The notes: generated by a model from the letters alone, not told the origin. 64,000 nucleotides of DNA from Stratiolaelaps scimitus (GCA_019614645.1 JABWDB010000017.1:3856501-3920500); one strand, 5' to 3'; shown: positions 1 to 13,575, numbered from the stretch's first letter. A program made the numbers and translations.

Positions 1-1312
1 GGGCTTGAGTCAATTGTTGACGGACTGTATCTTGCGGCGTAATGATGATGTGATCGTGCTTGTTTCGTGCCCTTTTTGCATTTTTGATCATTTTTAGCGC
101 TCTCGATATAACTTCGTCACGTTCTGTGCGCAGAATTCAATGATTGGCCAAAGACAAAGAGGCTATATTCTAACCCCTCTAGATGGCTCGCAGGCTGCGG
201 TCGTTGTTGCGACTCGTTCGCCCGTGAGATGTCCTTGAGTGAAGTCACCCACTCTCTTGTCTTGAACGTTTTACTGACTCCACCTGAATCTGTAATACCA
301 GTAGTAAATGTATTGTAGGGTGAACGTCTCATTGTTCATATGTTCACCAATGTTCGATGAATTTTTTATTCGGGCTTGCTGCTTCAAGAGATAAAAATTT
401 GATCATGGAACGCTGATTTCCAGCAGCAGTAAACGATGCCTCAGATCCTGGATTCATATCTGTTCCAAGAAACGCCAGCAGCGCTGAGCTGTATATGTAT
501 AAGCAAAATCTCAGGTGTCAACACGTCAAAGTTCATCTCGCTATAACGCGTGGTTGCAAGGTTACGAAGGTTTTCCGATGTTCCGAAATAGCTCCGAAAG
601 ACCCAACATAAAACAAAATCGCTAAGTACATAATTGCAGACACCTGCATAAGCATACGACCATATACATATCGTGGTGCATAACTGTGTCATTCAATCAT
701 TTCCATTTCAACCAGCCAAGAGGGTAGATGGTGAGAACGATGCCAATGTTATTTGCACACCCAAGTAAATAAATGCGAGTTGAAGGTGAACCTGAATTTC
801 ACAACATTTTTCGCATCAATCCTCATGGAAGCAGCTCATTCTAGCCGTCTGTTTGACTCGTTTACCGCCATAATCAAACTAAATACACTTTCTATTATCT
901 ATGGCGACCGAGCTGCCCACATCACTCGGTTTCTTTATGTCTCAACGCTTTGCCCGAGTTCAGACAGTAGCGGCAGCTCCCTGATGATGATGCCGGCGTT
1001 TCCAGCCGCCTCGTTCCTCTTGGTGTCCCCTGTTGTCTGGTCTAGTTCGGGCAAAAAAGCAGGTGGAAAACCCACGCAGCCCCACTGTCGAGCTGCAAAA
1101 ATCGCTCAGTGAAATGATACCTCACGGGATGAGAGTCCAGGGAATGTTGCTGGGCAACCGGCAAAGATTACACGTGCTATTCTCGGAGTTCTCTTGCCGG
1201 GCACTGCGTGGATATTGTGGAAACGGGTCCCTCTCAGATAATAATCTCTGCCTCGTTCATTTAACTGAGAAATTCCCATGGGGTCGTATCCGAATGGGCG
1301 AAATTGATATGC
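1..1312. other. No recognisable gene
   Basis: Short open frames occur on both strands, but none resembles a known protein and none has a convincing pair of splice sites. No transposon ends or tRNA-like boxes were seen. Confidence 0.5.
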
Positions 1313-1333
1313 AATAATAATAATAATAATAAT
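1313..1333. repeat. (AAT)n microsatellite
   Basis: An uninterrupted run of the trinucleotide AAT, about seven units long. Confidence 0.95.
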
Positions 1334-1658
1334 TATTGGTACTGTATGAACGTTGTTACCGCTGCTATTCATGCCACTTTGTTCGCGGGACATTACTGCA
1401 ATGCGAATATTTGACCAGCAACAATACCGACAACGACAGAGGGAAGAGCATAGCATGGAGCAAAAAGAACAGAAGGAAAACCCCTTTCTCAAGAGAAGCC
1501 TCTGGTTGGATGGCATATTCTATATGTAATATCATACGACGTACTACCCAAACTACGAATATGAGCCCGCGTTACTGAAGACTCTTCTTCACAACTATGT
1601 AAAATGAATTAATTAAAAGCTGGACTCAGCTTTCTCCATGTGTCACTACGTGGTTACG

Positions 1659-1681
1659 ATATATATATATATATATATATA
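1659..1681. repeat. (AT)n microsatellite
   Basis: A perfect AT dinucleotide run of about 23 bases in non-coding sequence. Confidence 0.95.
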
Positions 1682-3297
1682 ATGTCTAGGCCATTACGCT
1701 ATCACTGCTGTGGATGCGTTAGAAACAGCGGGGCACCTGCGATTAATATAAGGCGGTTGAGGTTGTCGTATATATGTTGTCTTTCAATTGCTTGAGCCTC
1801 CAGACCAATCCGATTGTTAGCTGCCGATGGTCTAGAAGCAAAAAAGGCGTCTGACATTCAACGCATTTTTCCACCATTAACACATTAGCCAATTTCACTA
1901 TCTGCGCAGAAGACGAGGATGAATCAGAGAATTCACTCTGCCCATGTTTGCTTGACTCAGCCCGGTCGCTTTGAGTCGACCGTAACCATATCATTTGAAT
2001 GTATAGTGGGTGACGTGATATCGGGGGCAAATACAGACACTAAGGTAAACGACGTCAAAGGAAATTGGACAACATCCTGCAAATGCCAGGTTTCGAACTA
2101 TATAAAGATGATACTGAAAAAAATGTGCAGACCATAGATAAACGAGCTCGGCCTTAGATCTCGGCTCAATCGAGTTCTATTTGGCGGCGGCGGCGCCGAT
2201 GTTAACCGACCACGCGAGTTGGAAAATGAAAACTTTGCAAACCCATAGAAATTATTCTCAACAAACAGCTTCGTTTGTTTTGCGCTCCATTGGTGCTAAC
2301 CAGACAGGTGCTGCAGGGCGAGTCCGTGCAGGCGATTGGCAAAATTGCTCCTTAGGGGAGATATACGGTAAGTGCAATAAAGTAGAATTTATGTCCAGAA
2401 GTATACGGATATTTTAAAGACATATTTTATATCACGCGACAACGTACTGGAGCAAATCGAAGTGCCCTGTTTGTTCCAGACCACTGCAAAATCTTGTTGC
2501 TGCAGTGCACGTATGACGTCAGGCTGGAACGACCTAGAAGCGCCAGAGATTGCCGTAAGCTACAGAGTTACTAAAATGCTACGCCCGAATTAAGCTGCTG
2601 GTAGGCTGAGACGTCAACCTGACACAAGATATTCTGGTTAATTGTTTTTTTATAAGCTACAGTAAAGAGACTCAAGCTAATAATAAGTATGTACGTAAGT
2701 CGTAAGACCTCTGTCAAGGACCTCTGTCATTCTATTGTAGGCCATCAAATGCTTGTTCTCGTTGAATGTTTCTGTGTCCTTTACGAGCAATAGGCATTTC
2801 AGCTTCGCCAGTTACAGCGATTGTAAAGGGTCACACCAAGACGCTCGTAGGGTGTACGCATTTGTCTGTCTGTAAAATGTGGCGCTGTAGAGCGAAGAAC
2901 TGGGAGCGTTCGAAATGGTGACGTTTCCGCCTTCGTACGACACTTGCGCACAGGCAGCGCTGACGGCGCACGATCCCAAACGCATTATTAGCCAACTGAA
3001 ACTATAGTCTCGTTGCGCAGCGACCCAACTGTTGGCTGGCCGTTTCATCGTCGCCTCTCGTGGAAACAGCCGACAGTCGTTCACTTTTCCTAAAAAAATG
3101 AACCTTCGTTTGCCTCTACGGGACCTCTAGTTAGAGGTTCTCCCATCAGACATTTCTTGGCACTTATCCGTGTAGCGTTACGATTCGAAGAAAGGGCCGA
3201 GAAAGTGCCCTTGAAGGTCGTCCCGTTATTTTCAGATCTTAACTCCTGCACGAGGCCTTCACGAGCTGGGCAAACTCCCCAAATATTTGCGCCTAGT
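1682..3297. other. Unassigned, probably non-coding
   Basis: A splice-donor-like GGTAAGTG lies at about 2369 after a short open stretch, but no matching acceptor or protein similarity could be established. Nothing else was recognised. Confidence 0.45.
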
Positions 3298-3473
3298 ACA
3301 ATTTACGGGCTGACTCACAGCTAACATGTAACGTTCATGGAACTGCTTTCGGCATCGCCTCATAGGAGGGACCCCTTAAAAGCAAATGTGCAAAGGTGGG
3401 TATCAAACTAGTTCATCTATGTGTCTCCTCTGATTGCAAGGCGCATACGAACAGACTACTCACCACCACGCCA
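3298..3473 (-). repeat. tRNA-derived SINE, family 1, worn copy
   Basis: Read on the minus strand this matches the better copy at 34135-34315 along its length. The head lies at the higher coordinates and the tail, which includes a GTTAGCTGTGAGTCAGCCC-like stretch, at the lower. The polymerase III box B is degraded here. Several small differences scattered through the copy suggest an old insertion. A further tail-like piece follows at about 3490-3523. Confidence 0.7.
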
Positions 3474-3498
3474 TCGGGCTCGATATTTTCGCCTAGTA

Positions 3499-3535
3499 AA
3501 TTCTCCGGTCTGACTAACAGCCAGACCGGAGAATT
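3499..3535. repeat. Perfect 14-bp hairpin within a SINE tail
   Basis: Arms 3499-3512 (AATTCTCCGGTCTG) and 3522-3535 are exact reverse complements with a 9-base loop. The left arm and loop resemble the SINE tail seen at 3298-3330 and 34140-34165. The fold-back therefore seems to have formed from, or inserted into, a truncated SINE copy. Confidence 0.85.
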
Positions 3536-3639
3536 GAGATGACTTCTGTCATGAAGTCAGGCCTGTTATGAGTCTTGTCCATATTGATCATTAGTTCAAC
3601 TTCTTTCACGTATCCAGACAGCCTCGCCTGCTAAAAGCA

Positions 3640-3690
3640 GTACCGTGGACGTTAAATGTTGGCTGGGGGTCAGCCCGGAAAATTTAGTTA
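3640..3690 (+). repeat. SINE family 1, tail fragment
   Basis: Contains CCGTGGACGTTAAATGTTGG followed by a GTCAGCCCGGAAAATTTA-like end. This is the tail of the family whose fuller copies are at 3298-3473 and 34135-34315, here in the opposite orientation. The tRNA-like head is missing. Confidence 0.7.
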
Positions 3691-5967
3691 GACAGCCTCG
3701 CAAGTGCTTGCTGAACATGAAAGCGACTCTTCCCAAAACTGACAAGGCCGTCTATGTGTGGTAGCGTCTTCACGCCATCTGTCGTCCCCTTTTCTCGGGC
3801 AGTGAGATCGCTTAGCTGGAGCGAGAAAAACAGTGGTTTCAAGTTATCGCCTTGAGCCTCACAGCAGTAGTTTGAACGAAGTGTGACAGAAGGGAAACTC
3901 AGTCATCGATCTTTACTGAATTCTCCTATAGAATGGCCATAATAAGCTGCACAATGTTCAGTGGAACTCCCCACACATTGCTGCCTTGTTAAGAATTTTT
4001 GTTCTGCAGAACCGAATCGAAATCCCGACTTGGAATCCGCGTATACTGCGTTGAGAGCTTGCCCTTTTCGTTGAATGACGTGATGTACTTCTTGAAGTAG
4101 GTTATTGCGCACCGTGATGGTAGAGTGTCCTGGGCGAAATCCGTGTTGCTCGGCCGGTCTGCATCAGCACGCTTCCAGAAATCTACTGAGTCGACAGGTG
4201 ATGAGAAGTGAAAAAAATTTGTAGCAGAATCTCTTCTTGGCAATCGCCGTCCATGACGATGGCACGAGCAGGTCATCTTTACCCTAAAGAATAACACTAA
4301 GCAAGACGTTAATCCAGCTTCTTGGAAGACGTCCCTGACGGAGACAGGCGTTACATTTTTTCGTCCAAAATGGAGTAATGTCGTGCGAGCCTCAGGTATT
4401 TGTTGCGAACGAGGTTCACCCAGGCTACCGTGTTGAGTTGAAGGTATTCCAGTGAGTACGACGCCTCGATCACGAAGAATTCTGCCCCAATAAACTCACG
4501 CGCTGCCGAGGATTGTTTACCAACTCTTCAAAAGACTACAGATGGATCTCATACACGGATACAGCTCAGCCAGTAGGCGTCCTAATAAACACAAGATCGC
4601 TAGTGTCAGAGAAAACGGGAATGTGTTACTATGGAGCGAACATCAGTTATGGAACAAATTGGCGATAGGCCTCCACAGAAAGCGTCATCAACAACGGTCA
4701 AGATTTGCGACGTATGCTCTCAAGTGCATGCGCTTTCCCTTGCTTTCATCTATTCTAATAACTAGTAATCAAAGCATTTCCCAGTTCGAAAGGGATTACT
4801 TCTATTTCTGATCATCGCTCAACTCAAAACCGGATCATCATGTGGTTTACTTATGGGCAAGAAATGATCGTAGGCCATCTTCGGCGTCATTTCTGTCAGC
4901 TCAGTTCTGAGCCAACCATCCCAGATCCGGCGATGGGAACTATCGTCCACCCTCCTCTTTTACGTCTTTTTCTCCTAGAGTTACCTACGCGTTATTCCCT
5001 TCTGTGATGATGGTACTACGCCGATTGCTACCTTGGTGTTGTTTCTTTCACATATTGTTCTTGTTAGTGATTATATTGTTGTTGCTGTGTTGTTTTCGTA
5101 GTGGTTGTCCAATTTAACTGCAAGGCGAGCCGTCGTCGACCTTCGGCTACCAGCATCCTTGGTCTCCTCACATCTCTCCCTTCAGTCGTTTTCGTTACCG
5201 TTACTCCCACAGACATCCCCAGACCCTGGCTCGTCACTAACTTGAGCGAGACTCGTCGTACGTAGGTCATCGGCCAGACCGGCTAAACGGGTAGGCGGCA
5301 ATGGACACAGCGAGACACGCACCCAACCGGCACACAGGGTTCCTGCTGTGTAATTAACTAACTAGCGCGAGTTAGGCGAGCGGCCGCACCCTGCGTCCGT
5401 CCGACCTCGGAGCCAGATACGGCGAAAAATGAGATAGGAACTGGGGCGCTTCGGGTCGCCGGGGTCTACCCAGCAGCGCAGCAGGCTCCGGCCGCTCCAG
5501 TCTGACGGACTGGTCGTAGTAACGGTGGCGGTACAGTTTGTATTATAGAAGCGCCGGCTAGTTGGCTCGCGGCTGCCACCTGGTGTCATTAGCGTCCTTA
5601 GGACGGCAGGCCTTCGGGGCCTCCGAAGGCTACTAAAGGCTCGAAAGGGCGGAGCAGCCTTGCGTTCGACGTAAAGCTTAGCAGGATTGCCGCAGGATAG
5701 AAGGAAGGCCAAGTTCGCCGATTAACCTGCCTGCGGGTGCCCGACCACGCAGCCAGATCAGGTCTGTGGCACAAGGCCCACGTGCACGCTTCGTGGATCA
5801 CTGTCCAATAGCGCTTTTCCTCCCCTCTCTCTCTCTCCCTTGTCTATGCTCTTCTTGGAGAGGGACTTGTCGAACGGAGCGCCGGCGAAGTGGCGCGAAG
5901 ACTGTGCGAGGGTTTAAGCAGCATATTTGTGAAAGTATATGTGTTATCTGCATAGGGAGAGAATGTA
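3691..5967. other. Unassigned; GC-rich block at 5100-5900
   Basis: No recognised protein in any frame. About 5100-5900 is clearly richer in G+C and CpG than its surroundings and ends in a CT run (about 5824-5838), as promoter-proximal or 5' exon DNA may look. I could not find supporting splice sites or a core promoter. Confidence 0.4.
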
Positions 5968-5990
5968 AGAGAGAGAGAGAGAGAGAGAGA
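5968..5990. repeat. (AG)n microsatellite
   Basis: Perfect AG dinucleotide run of about 23 bases. Confidence 0.95.
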
Positions 5991-6074
5991 CGGCCACACA
6001 GAGAGACACTTTCTATATATGAAATGCCTCCATACAATAGCGCCTAGTTCATTGGACTTGCGTGACTTTCCGAG

Positions 6075-6130
6075 AGCCGTACCGTGGACGTTAAACGTTG
6101 GCTGTGACTCAGCCTGGAAAATTTACGTGA
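6075..6130 (+). repeat. SINE family 1, tail fragment
   Basis: CCGTGGACGTTAAACGTTGG followed by CTCAGCCTGGAAAATTTACG closely matches the tail fragment at 3640-3690 and the tail of the 34 kb copy. The tRNA-like head is absent. Confidence 0.7.
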
Positions 6131-6283
6131 CTTTCCACGGACATTTTTTTTGCCAGTAGACAGCTCTGTGCTGCGGCAACGCGACATTGAAGTGTAGAAC
6201 GAGAAGAAGACAACGATACTTATCTTAATTAAGAGGAAAATCGTACGGTTGTTTTTCGAGTTGTTCGGAATAATATTACAATA

Positions 6284-6302
6284 ATATATACATATATATA
6301 TA
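6284..6302. repeat. AT-rich microsatellite next to a T run
   Basis: A TA-rich run broken by a single C, followed by eight or more T. The T run could serve as the pyrimidine tract of the splice acceptor proposed at 6315. Confidence 0.85.
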
Positions 6303-6315
6303 TTTTTTTTTCAAG

Positions 6316-6372
6316 AATAAATCTTCAACGACATCGAATGTACGGCTGCCCAATCACATTTGGAATCACCAC
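6316..6372 (+). CDS. Candidate 57-nt internal exon, function unknown
   Basis: A T-rich tract followed by CAAG ends at 6315 and a good donor, GTAAGTG, begins at 6373. They delimit 57 bases. Two of the three frames are open throughout: one begins NKSSTTSNV, the other INLQRHRMYGC. Because 57 is divisible by three, inclusion or skipping would preserve a frame. No similarity to a known family is visible and no neighbouring exon was identified. The pair of sites could be chance in AT-rich DNA, so this is a weak call. Confidence 0.22.
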
Positions 6373-7704
6373 GTAAGTGTCCAATATTCTGCTGCTCGTT
6401 AATTACTCGCATATTTGGCTCTCGCATATTTTGCCTGGTCAACGTACTTTAGATAATCTGAAAATAAAACCACTTAGCAAAGGATATCTAATTGGATTGA
6501 ATTAGCAGCTGATCACAAGATAATATACATGGCGTTCTCGTGAAGGTCGTTTTGGACAAGACAAAGATTGCCTAGTGAGTCGAGACACTACCCTGCTTAG
6601 CGACACAAACTGTCACCTTGTGACGCCATTTATCATATTAAGCAGTATACAACGTGTTGCACAGAATAGAATATAATTGGTTGATAGCTGCTACGAAGGT
6701 AACGTACTTCAACGTTAGTATCAACGTGCTGCCCGTGCGTTTCACTATGGTAGCTTCACTTCGCTTAGGTCCGTACTGAGCAGTGTTCATACGCCAACTG
6801 CTTTTTCCCCTATTGATTCGCTGTCTCTCGGGGTTCGTGCCCTCGGCAAATCTATACTATGCATTTGTTTGTTGGGTTGTCTCTCTGGTCCTCTGCAGGC
6901 GTTCGCATACCACCTTGGCATACATACACCTGCCTCATATGTGTCTGCATCGACCACAAGCAACCAGGGTTATGTCATTGGCCTACCAAGCACAGTTTTC
7001 CAACCGCTGATGTTGTTACTACTATTAGCATACGACCTCCATCGCCCGCCCCTACACCTGTGCTGGCCAGCTGTTATCCAACACCTGACGCCACCATGCG
7101 CCACAGCCACTTAGGAAATCGTGTCCAATACCAATACAAGGCATCCCTCAGCGTAAAATACTACCTGCCGCAAAGCTAGCATATTCAGGCTTACTATTCC
7201 AATGTATGTGTCTAGCGGTGACTAGGAGCAAGTGAGTACGACGACATAATGATGACGGGCCCCCTTTCGCTAAACAGACTAACTATGTCATCATACGTTT
7301 GTGTCTACCGTGGCGATATAAGCGCTCGTGCAAACACTCTAAAAGGCTGTCCCGATATTTGCACTTTACCTCGCCTTGCCAGCCCTGGGTGTACCAGGAA
7401 TATTGATGAACGGTTAGCGTCTGTCTGAACAAACTCATTTGTCATAAACGACTCTCGGAGGAACGGCGAACATTGCTTTTACGCTATAAGAGCGAATGGG
7501 TTTTGTTTACCGGAGCTTCAATGCCGTCACATCGGCTGGCCATTGCATTACGTCTGACTGCTTTAACATCGGTATCAGCGAAGAACAGATGGTTATCAGA
7601 GACCACGAATATAGAGGATTGTTCCAAGTTCTGCATTCGCGCTTGGCAGGGATATTTTTGAAATGAACGACAACCATAGTTCGAGTAAATCGATATAGAA
7701 GATG
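6373..7704. other. Unassigned
   Basis: Overlapping open frames at about 6780-7180 show no recognisable domain. I see no repeat ends or RNA gene. Confidence 0.45.
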
Positions 7705-7785
7705 TGGACATTCGCAGGAATCGAATCCCGTGTCCCCCTTTGCCGGGATAGTGCCTGAGGCCACTAGGCTACTATGCCACCACAG
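7705..7785 (-). repeat. tRNA-like sequence (tRNA pseudogene or SINE head)
   Basis: On the minus strand a consensus box A, TAGCCTAGTGG (rc of 7761-7771), is followed by a box B-like GGGATTCGATTCC (rc of 7717-7729). A D-arm with a perfect 4-bp stem, GCCT with AGGC around a 9-base loop, is formed directly from box A. The anticodon stem is poorly paired and the acceptor ends do not match cleanly, so I do not call a functional tRNA. Confidence 0.65.
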
Positions 7786-10700
7786 TTTCTCAGACTTTTT
7801 CGATCTGGTTCGTCTGATACACCACCCTTTGGCTATATATTGTTTCTTGGTCGTTCATTTATCTCAACTACAAAAGTAGAGACGTCCATTTTTACGAGTT
7901 CGTATCCACAAACTACGGCCGCTATTTAGTTGATGCATGATTCTGTAGGCGGAATCCACGTGTTGCAGAACATTTCGGATAATCTACGACATGCGCAGCT
8001 TGTAACTTAGGTTGTACTACCGTTCATCGCCGATTCAATCAAACGGATGGCTAATGCTCACTGGTTTCGCTTTGTGTTCTATTGGAACTTGCAGGGAATG
8101 GGTCAATAGTTCTAGTTTCGACCGTTACTCATATTGATGGAATGCCCGATGAGGCTCTACTTAGTGAGGGCTGATAGACCGTTTCAGAAACTACGAAGCC
8201 CCATATACAGTTCGATCTCTATGATTGCGTTGGGTATTCATTGACGAGACAAGCGAACGTTGTCTATAGAGGGGCTTGCTCAAACTTCCCGATCCTCGTT
8301 CTCTTGGGCAGGACACCCGAAGTCAATCGCTCGCCCCCGGTCACGGTACGGCGGGATGCGCACACAGCATAGGACAAACCAACGGGAGGTCGTATCTCCC
8401 AAAATCAAACTCTGAGCGTTCCTGTTCCGTCATTGATTCAACTTTATCTTGGGCATGAACATTTCGCAGCCCCCTGTATGCTTACAAGTAGAGATGCCAT
8501 CCCATAGATCCACACATGATCATTGCAAAGCTTGAAAGACCTCGCACACTTATTTATCAAAAAAAACAACTGTTTGGTCACTGATACTGAGCCTAGAAAG
8601 ACATTAATAACGCCAATATTTATCGATATATAAAAGAGTCAAGTTAGAAAAAACTGAAGGTGGACGCCCTTCAACGAACACACTTCATATATAATAAATG
8701 CAATTCCAGCAAATATAGCTAATGTGTTCCATTGTTATTTATAGAAATATTAACGAAGTTACGTGAGGGACTAGCGGACCCAGCATCAATGAAATTACCC
8801 TCCGCATTTTTTAACCGGGAACAAACCGGGAACGGAGGAAGGCTGTAATCCTCCTCCACCATGGCGGGGGATTGCATTGGTGTTACAACATCGACGTAGC
8901 CACAAGGCCAATATTGGTCAGTTACACGTATCACCTGCTGAACCAGTCATGAATTTAAGCCATAAATAAATTAACCATAGGCATAAAGACTGTGAAAAAG
9001 TTTTCTAGAAAATACAATAAAGACACACGATGTACAGCGTATACACATTGTAGAAATATAGGTATGTATATATTATAATTATATATGAAGTTATGTATAT
9101 CTTGTTTCCATTTATGGACGTCTTGCGTCTCGTAGTTGCTAGCTCTGGCGACCGACGAATCCGTTTGAACAAAGCTCGCGTGGCCTGCATGGTCTATACG
9201 ATGGAGCTCCTTTTGCTGGATACGCCAGACTGAAATCAAAGCCAAACAGATGAATACATGCGGGTTAAAATCAATCGATGTTGGTAGAGCAATGTGCGCA
9301 CAGAGATACTTACATATTAGAACCTTACTAAGACTAAGGTCTACGTAAACTGAGCATTGAATTTAATTGACCTTCGACGTAGTGTCTGCTAAATCATACA
9401 AGTTCGGTTATTTTTGACATTGTGACATATTTTGACATGTTATGACATCTGTCCACATAAAGAAATAAGCAACTCGAAAATGCGCCCTACGTTGACGGCC
9501 ATGCGTCGTACAGACAAGCCACCAAAAATCAACTATTAGAAGCACAGAGGATAGATCGACAGTATTTGGGTTAATTTAGCCGCTGGCTTACCGCAGCGAC
9601 CCGCCACCAAAGGAAGGTCACCCGACATGACTCCTATTACTGCCGCTGCAATGCCCATAATCTGTCTCGGGGACGATACGTGTTATGTTATATAAGAAGG
9701 ACCTTGCGCTCCGTGTGGGTGTACAGTGCCGTCGGCTGTCGACTCTGTCACCTGTATGTCGCTGTGATCATCGTTCATCGAAATTAATTACAGCTAATAA
9801 TGGCGTTGTTCACTTGTTGTCGCTAGCGCAGCAGCTGATTATCTGTCCAACTCAGCCTCACGTTTGTCGCCTCAGCTCGCTGGCTTGTGAAAGCTGGCCG
9901 CATTGGATGATGGCAAGCACGTCATGTGCGCGTGGCCTAGACGTAGTATTTGCATTTGTCGGCGTACTGTACCTAATCCCGTGTCATCTTGTTTGAATTA
10001 GTAGGGCTAGTAGAGCCGCATATCAGCCAATATTGCGCAGAAGTGGACACTCGTGGTCAACATCGTGTTTCGCGTCGGTTGAGCGCGGATTCCCTTCGCA
10101 TGGCGCGTGCCGACACTCGGGCTAGACAACGCTCCGCGGTGCTCAATTTCCACAGCGGAAAGCTAGTGTCGGCTTTCATCGAGGTGAGCATGGCCGCCGC
10201 GCGGAACGACGGAATGACCTTAATGTCTTACCATCGGGGTGAAATCCTTGTTGTGGATGTTACCGAAACGAGAATCTTTTTTATTTTTTTTATCTAATGG
10301 TTAGTCACAACCCTGCAACGACTCTCGGCAAAACCTCGTGTTTCTTGTACTTAAGCGTATGCGGACAAAACGTTCGACCAGAACTGCGGACGTATCGTCG
10401 CTGTGTGTGTGTGCTTCTATTTTTTGTGCTGTCGTTTTTGCACGGCAGCACAAAATGTAAACGCACACATAAAATATAAAGGCCACTGCTGGCAAACTGA
10501 CCTCGGGTCACATCAACGCTAAGGGCGACAGGAAACATGGACAAGTGGCAGACCAGGAAAAAATAGACGCGCATTCGCGATGCAAGGCAGCGTGCCTGAC
10601 AGAGCTACCCATGAATGTACGCATACCCGGGTAAGTGAAGTATCAATTCGATTATTCATGGGCCTCTACAATGCGGGCGAGATACATTGCAAGTATATCC

Positions 10701-13575
10701 GAACACGTGCTGTACTTCAGTAGGTAGACATGGCATTCTAACAAGTTCACGATATGCCAAAGGGGAAAACATATACAATAATGGATTGCTGCAATTGTGA
10801 AGATCCTTCTCAGTTCTCGTTCCTGTCGTTGATGGATTTGGCCCCGACAACCCTAACTAAAAGAAAAAGACGAAAGTGATGCTTCAATTGTGATTATTAT
10901 TAAATTTAGAATCCTACCCTTAAATGCCTATCCTGTATTCACCTCTCTTGGAATGATGTTCGCGTTATATATCGGTGTTAATCTGCTCCTTGACGTGGAT
11001 GGATGGCCGTCTCCCTACATCGCGTTTGCTTTACGTAGACTTTTCGCAGTGAAAGCGCCTTAGTTCCAACCCAATCGTTACTGCCCAAGACAGCTTCCTT
11101 GCGATTCCCGTGCTATAACTACGCCCTTACGACAAGATCCATCTCACTCGTGAACGAGGGACCCCCGTAGCAATCGACACCCAAACCGACGATTTGAGCA
11201 GGCTTCTGACGCACACAGCTGCCTCAAAGAACATGCCCGTCAAAGCCAAGCATAGTGAGCACACGGTACTACCAAGGATCTCTTTGGCCCACGACCAGGC
11301 GGGGACCACATAAGTCGGGACGAAAATCAGTGAGTGTATATTTTGTAGATGAACGATAGCCGGCGAGTTGCTACCTGCACTTTGTGCCAAAACCAACAGC
11401 AATCTATCATAGCCAGAATTCCGAATCATGCTGTTGCTAAATTATAAATAGCTCAATTCGCTGTTGCTCAATGGTCCGAAATTACCCATAGTCGGTGTCC
11501 GGTGGATTCCGAGACAACAGCGTCAGGCAAGTCAGTAAGTTGAGTCGAGTAACCTGACTGAGAGTTTGATAACTTGTGGTAGGTTGCGATCATTGTGGTA
11601 GGTTCGGCTTCCATGAGACCTACACTGCTGTGTATCGGAATGGTCAAACGCTAGTACAGACAATAGCCTATATAATAATGAGGTCTGTCCATAGTTATCG
11701 ATAGACTGGTCACAGTGTCGGTACGTGGAAATATGTTTATTGTTTCTTCGAGTGGATAGGCGGTTGTAGCACAGTCGCATTTTAAATTTATGACCATAGC
11801 CTTCGCAACAATACACACGAATCTGTGGATGAAAGGAAGTGCTTGTGCACCAGGAAGCGGAACTCTTTTGACATTGCTTGCTGCTGTTTGTAATCAGTTG
11901 CCCAGAAACGTTTAGCAATTTCACACGTACACATGCGTATGTACAAAACTCACACTTCACTGGCACCCAGCTTTCACCCTTGAAGTCGTGCACTAATAGT
12001 TTTCGAGACGTCGTAATTTTGGTGACTTATTATTATGTCGCAATCGGGTTTCCTAAATAGAGACAAAACGTATCGAAGCAATAGACTACCCGTGCTCCGT
12101 ACAACAACAGCCCACTGTTCCAGTGAACGCTGTATATGTTACACGGGGACCACCCACTTGGCCTTGCATTTGGCCGGGGCAAAGTTCTTCTACGCAGCAT
12201 CGCACTCGAAGTGGCTTCGCAATCAGGATGAACGCCGACAGATAGATGAGCGAGTTCAGAGGTCACACTCCTTCCTGCACGCGGAATCCAGACTGAAGGC
12301 GGGAGGACGGCGAGACGTAAATAAGTACAAACATGTTCACGTTTGTACGTATAGCATCGCAAAAAAGTCAGCCAAGAGCTAAATTATTTCACTGGTGTCA
12401 GAAAGTATATTGGTTAATTGCTATACGCGCAAAGCCTTGTAGGAATCCAAAGGCATCTTTACATGATCATGACCCTGCACTCTTATGACGAGGCGTCAAT
12501 TTTCCTTTACAAAAGTGGGCGACAATTGTACCCTCTGAACGTGAAATGCATCTAAGGACAGCTTTCTCTATCTATCTTTAATACAATATTTAACACAAGG
12601 AAACCCCACTTTCCCAGTCTCTAGGGAAGTGCGTTCCCAAAAATAAAAATTGCGTTGCCCCTTTTCAGATACCTAGGGAGAATCTTTACGTTAAAAATTT
12701 GGTTGCGCGTGGTTCTCAAGAAGCGGAGGAATAACCTTTCTCCTAAAATCTGTAGAAGTTTAAAAATTGTATCGCTGCCCCCCCCCAACGTTTCGAAGGC
12801 TATAGGTCTAAAGTAGTTCTCATTCATTACTTAGATATGTTCTCCGTTCTTGGCTTGCTCAGCTGTATTGGCTGCGTGACCAGATTGTGTTTCTGCAATT
12901 TTCCATTATTTTTTCTCACTCCAGCTACGTTTAAACACCTCACTTATTCTCATGCGTGTTTTTTTGATAAGACATCAAACCCTCATCACTACTAACACTA
13001 TACGTTCGTCATGGGCGAATAGAAGGTGGCGGTTCTAGGTATCGCTTTTGAACATCTTGCGAATATCCTGTATGATGAACCCGGTTAAACAGGCCTGCGC
13101 GGTGAGCCGATATAGCAAACTCTTGCATTGGAACAATTCATTGACACTCGGCTGGGACCCCTCAGGGACTTCAGGCTCTTTTGAATCCCACACGAACGTC
13201 CTCCCACCCCGCATTTGATTTCGTACTAAATGTTTTCTCAAGGCTTCGAAAATCATACCCTCGTACTCAGATATCAAACCTCAAACGTAGTTGAGAACAA
13301 AGCACTCGTTCGGACAGTTAACCCGCCCACCACCTAAGACTTTTTTACACGAACCTCTATACAGTTCGACCCGGAACAAGTCACCGTCGGTCAAAAGTTC
13401 GACCCTGCTAGATACACTCCGAGCGCGATTCGTTGGGTCTCGGATATCATACCTATCACATACGAATCTGTCGAACACCCGTCGTTGGCGTCACTGATCT
13501 CTCTCATCTTGCCATGAGATCGTACGCTGCTCTCGTTTATGTACTAGCACATCCTCTCACATATACGTGTATATG
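7786..13575. other. Long unassigned stretch
   Basis: AT-rich with no recognised protein, transposon end or RNA gene. About 10040-10260 is CpG-rich, and a donor-like GGGTAAGTG sits near 10630 after a short frame starting at an ATG. This could be a first exon, but nothing confirms it. A nine-C run occurs at 12778-12786. Confidence 0.4.
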
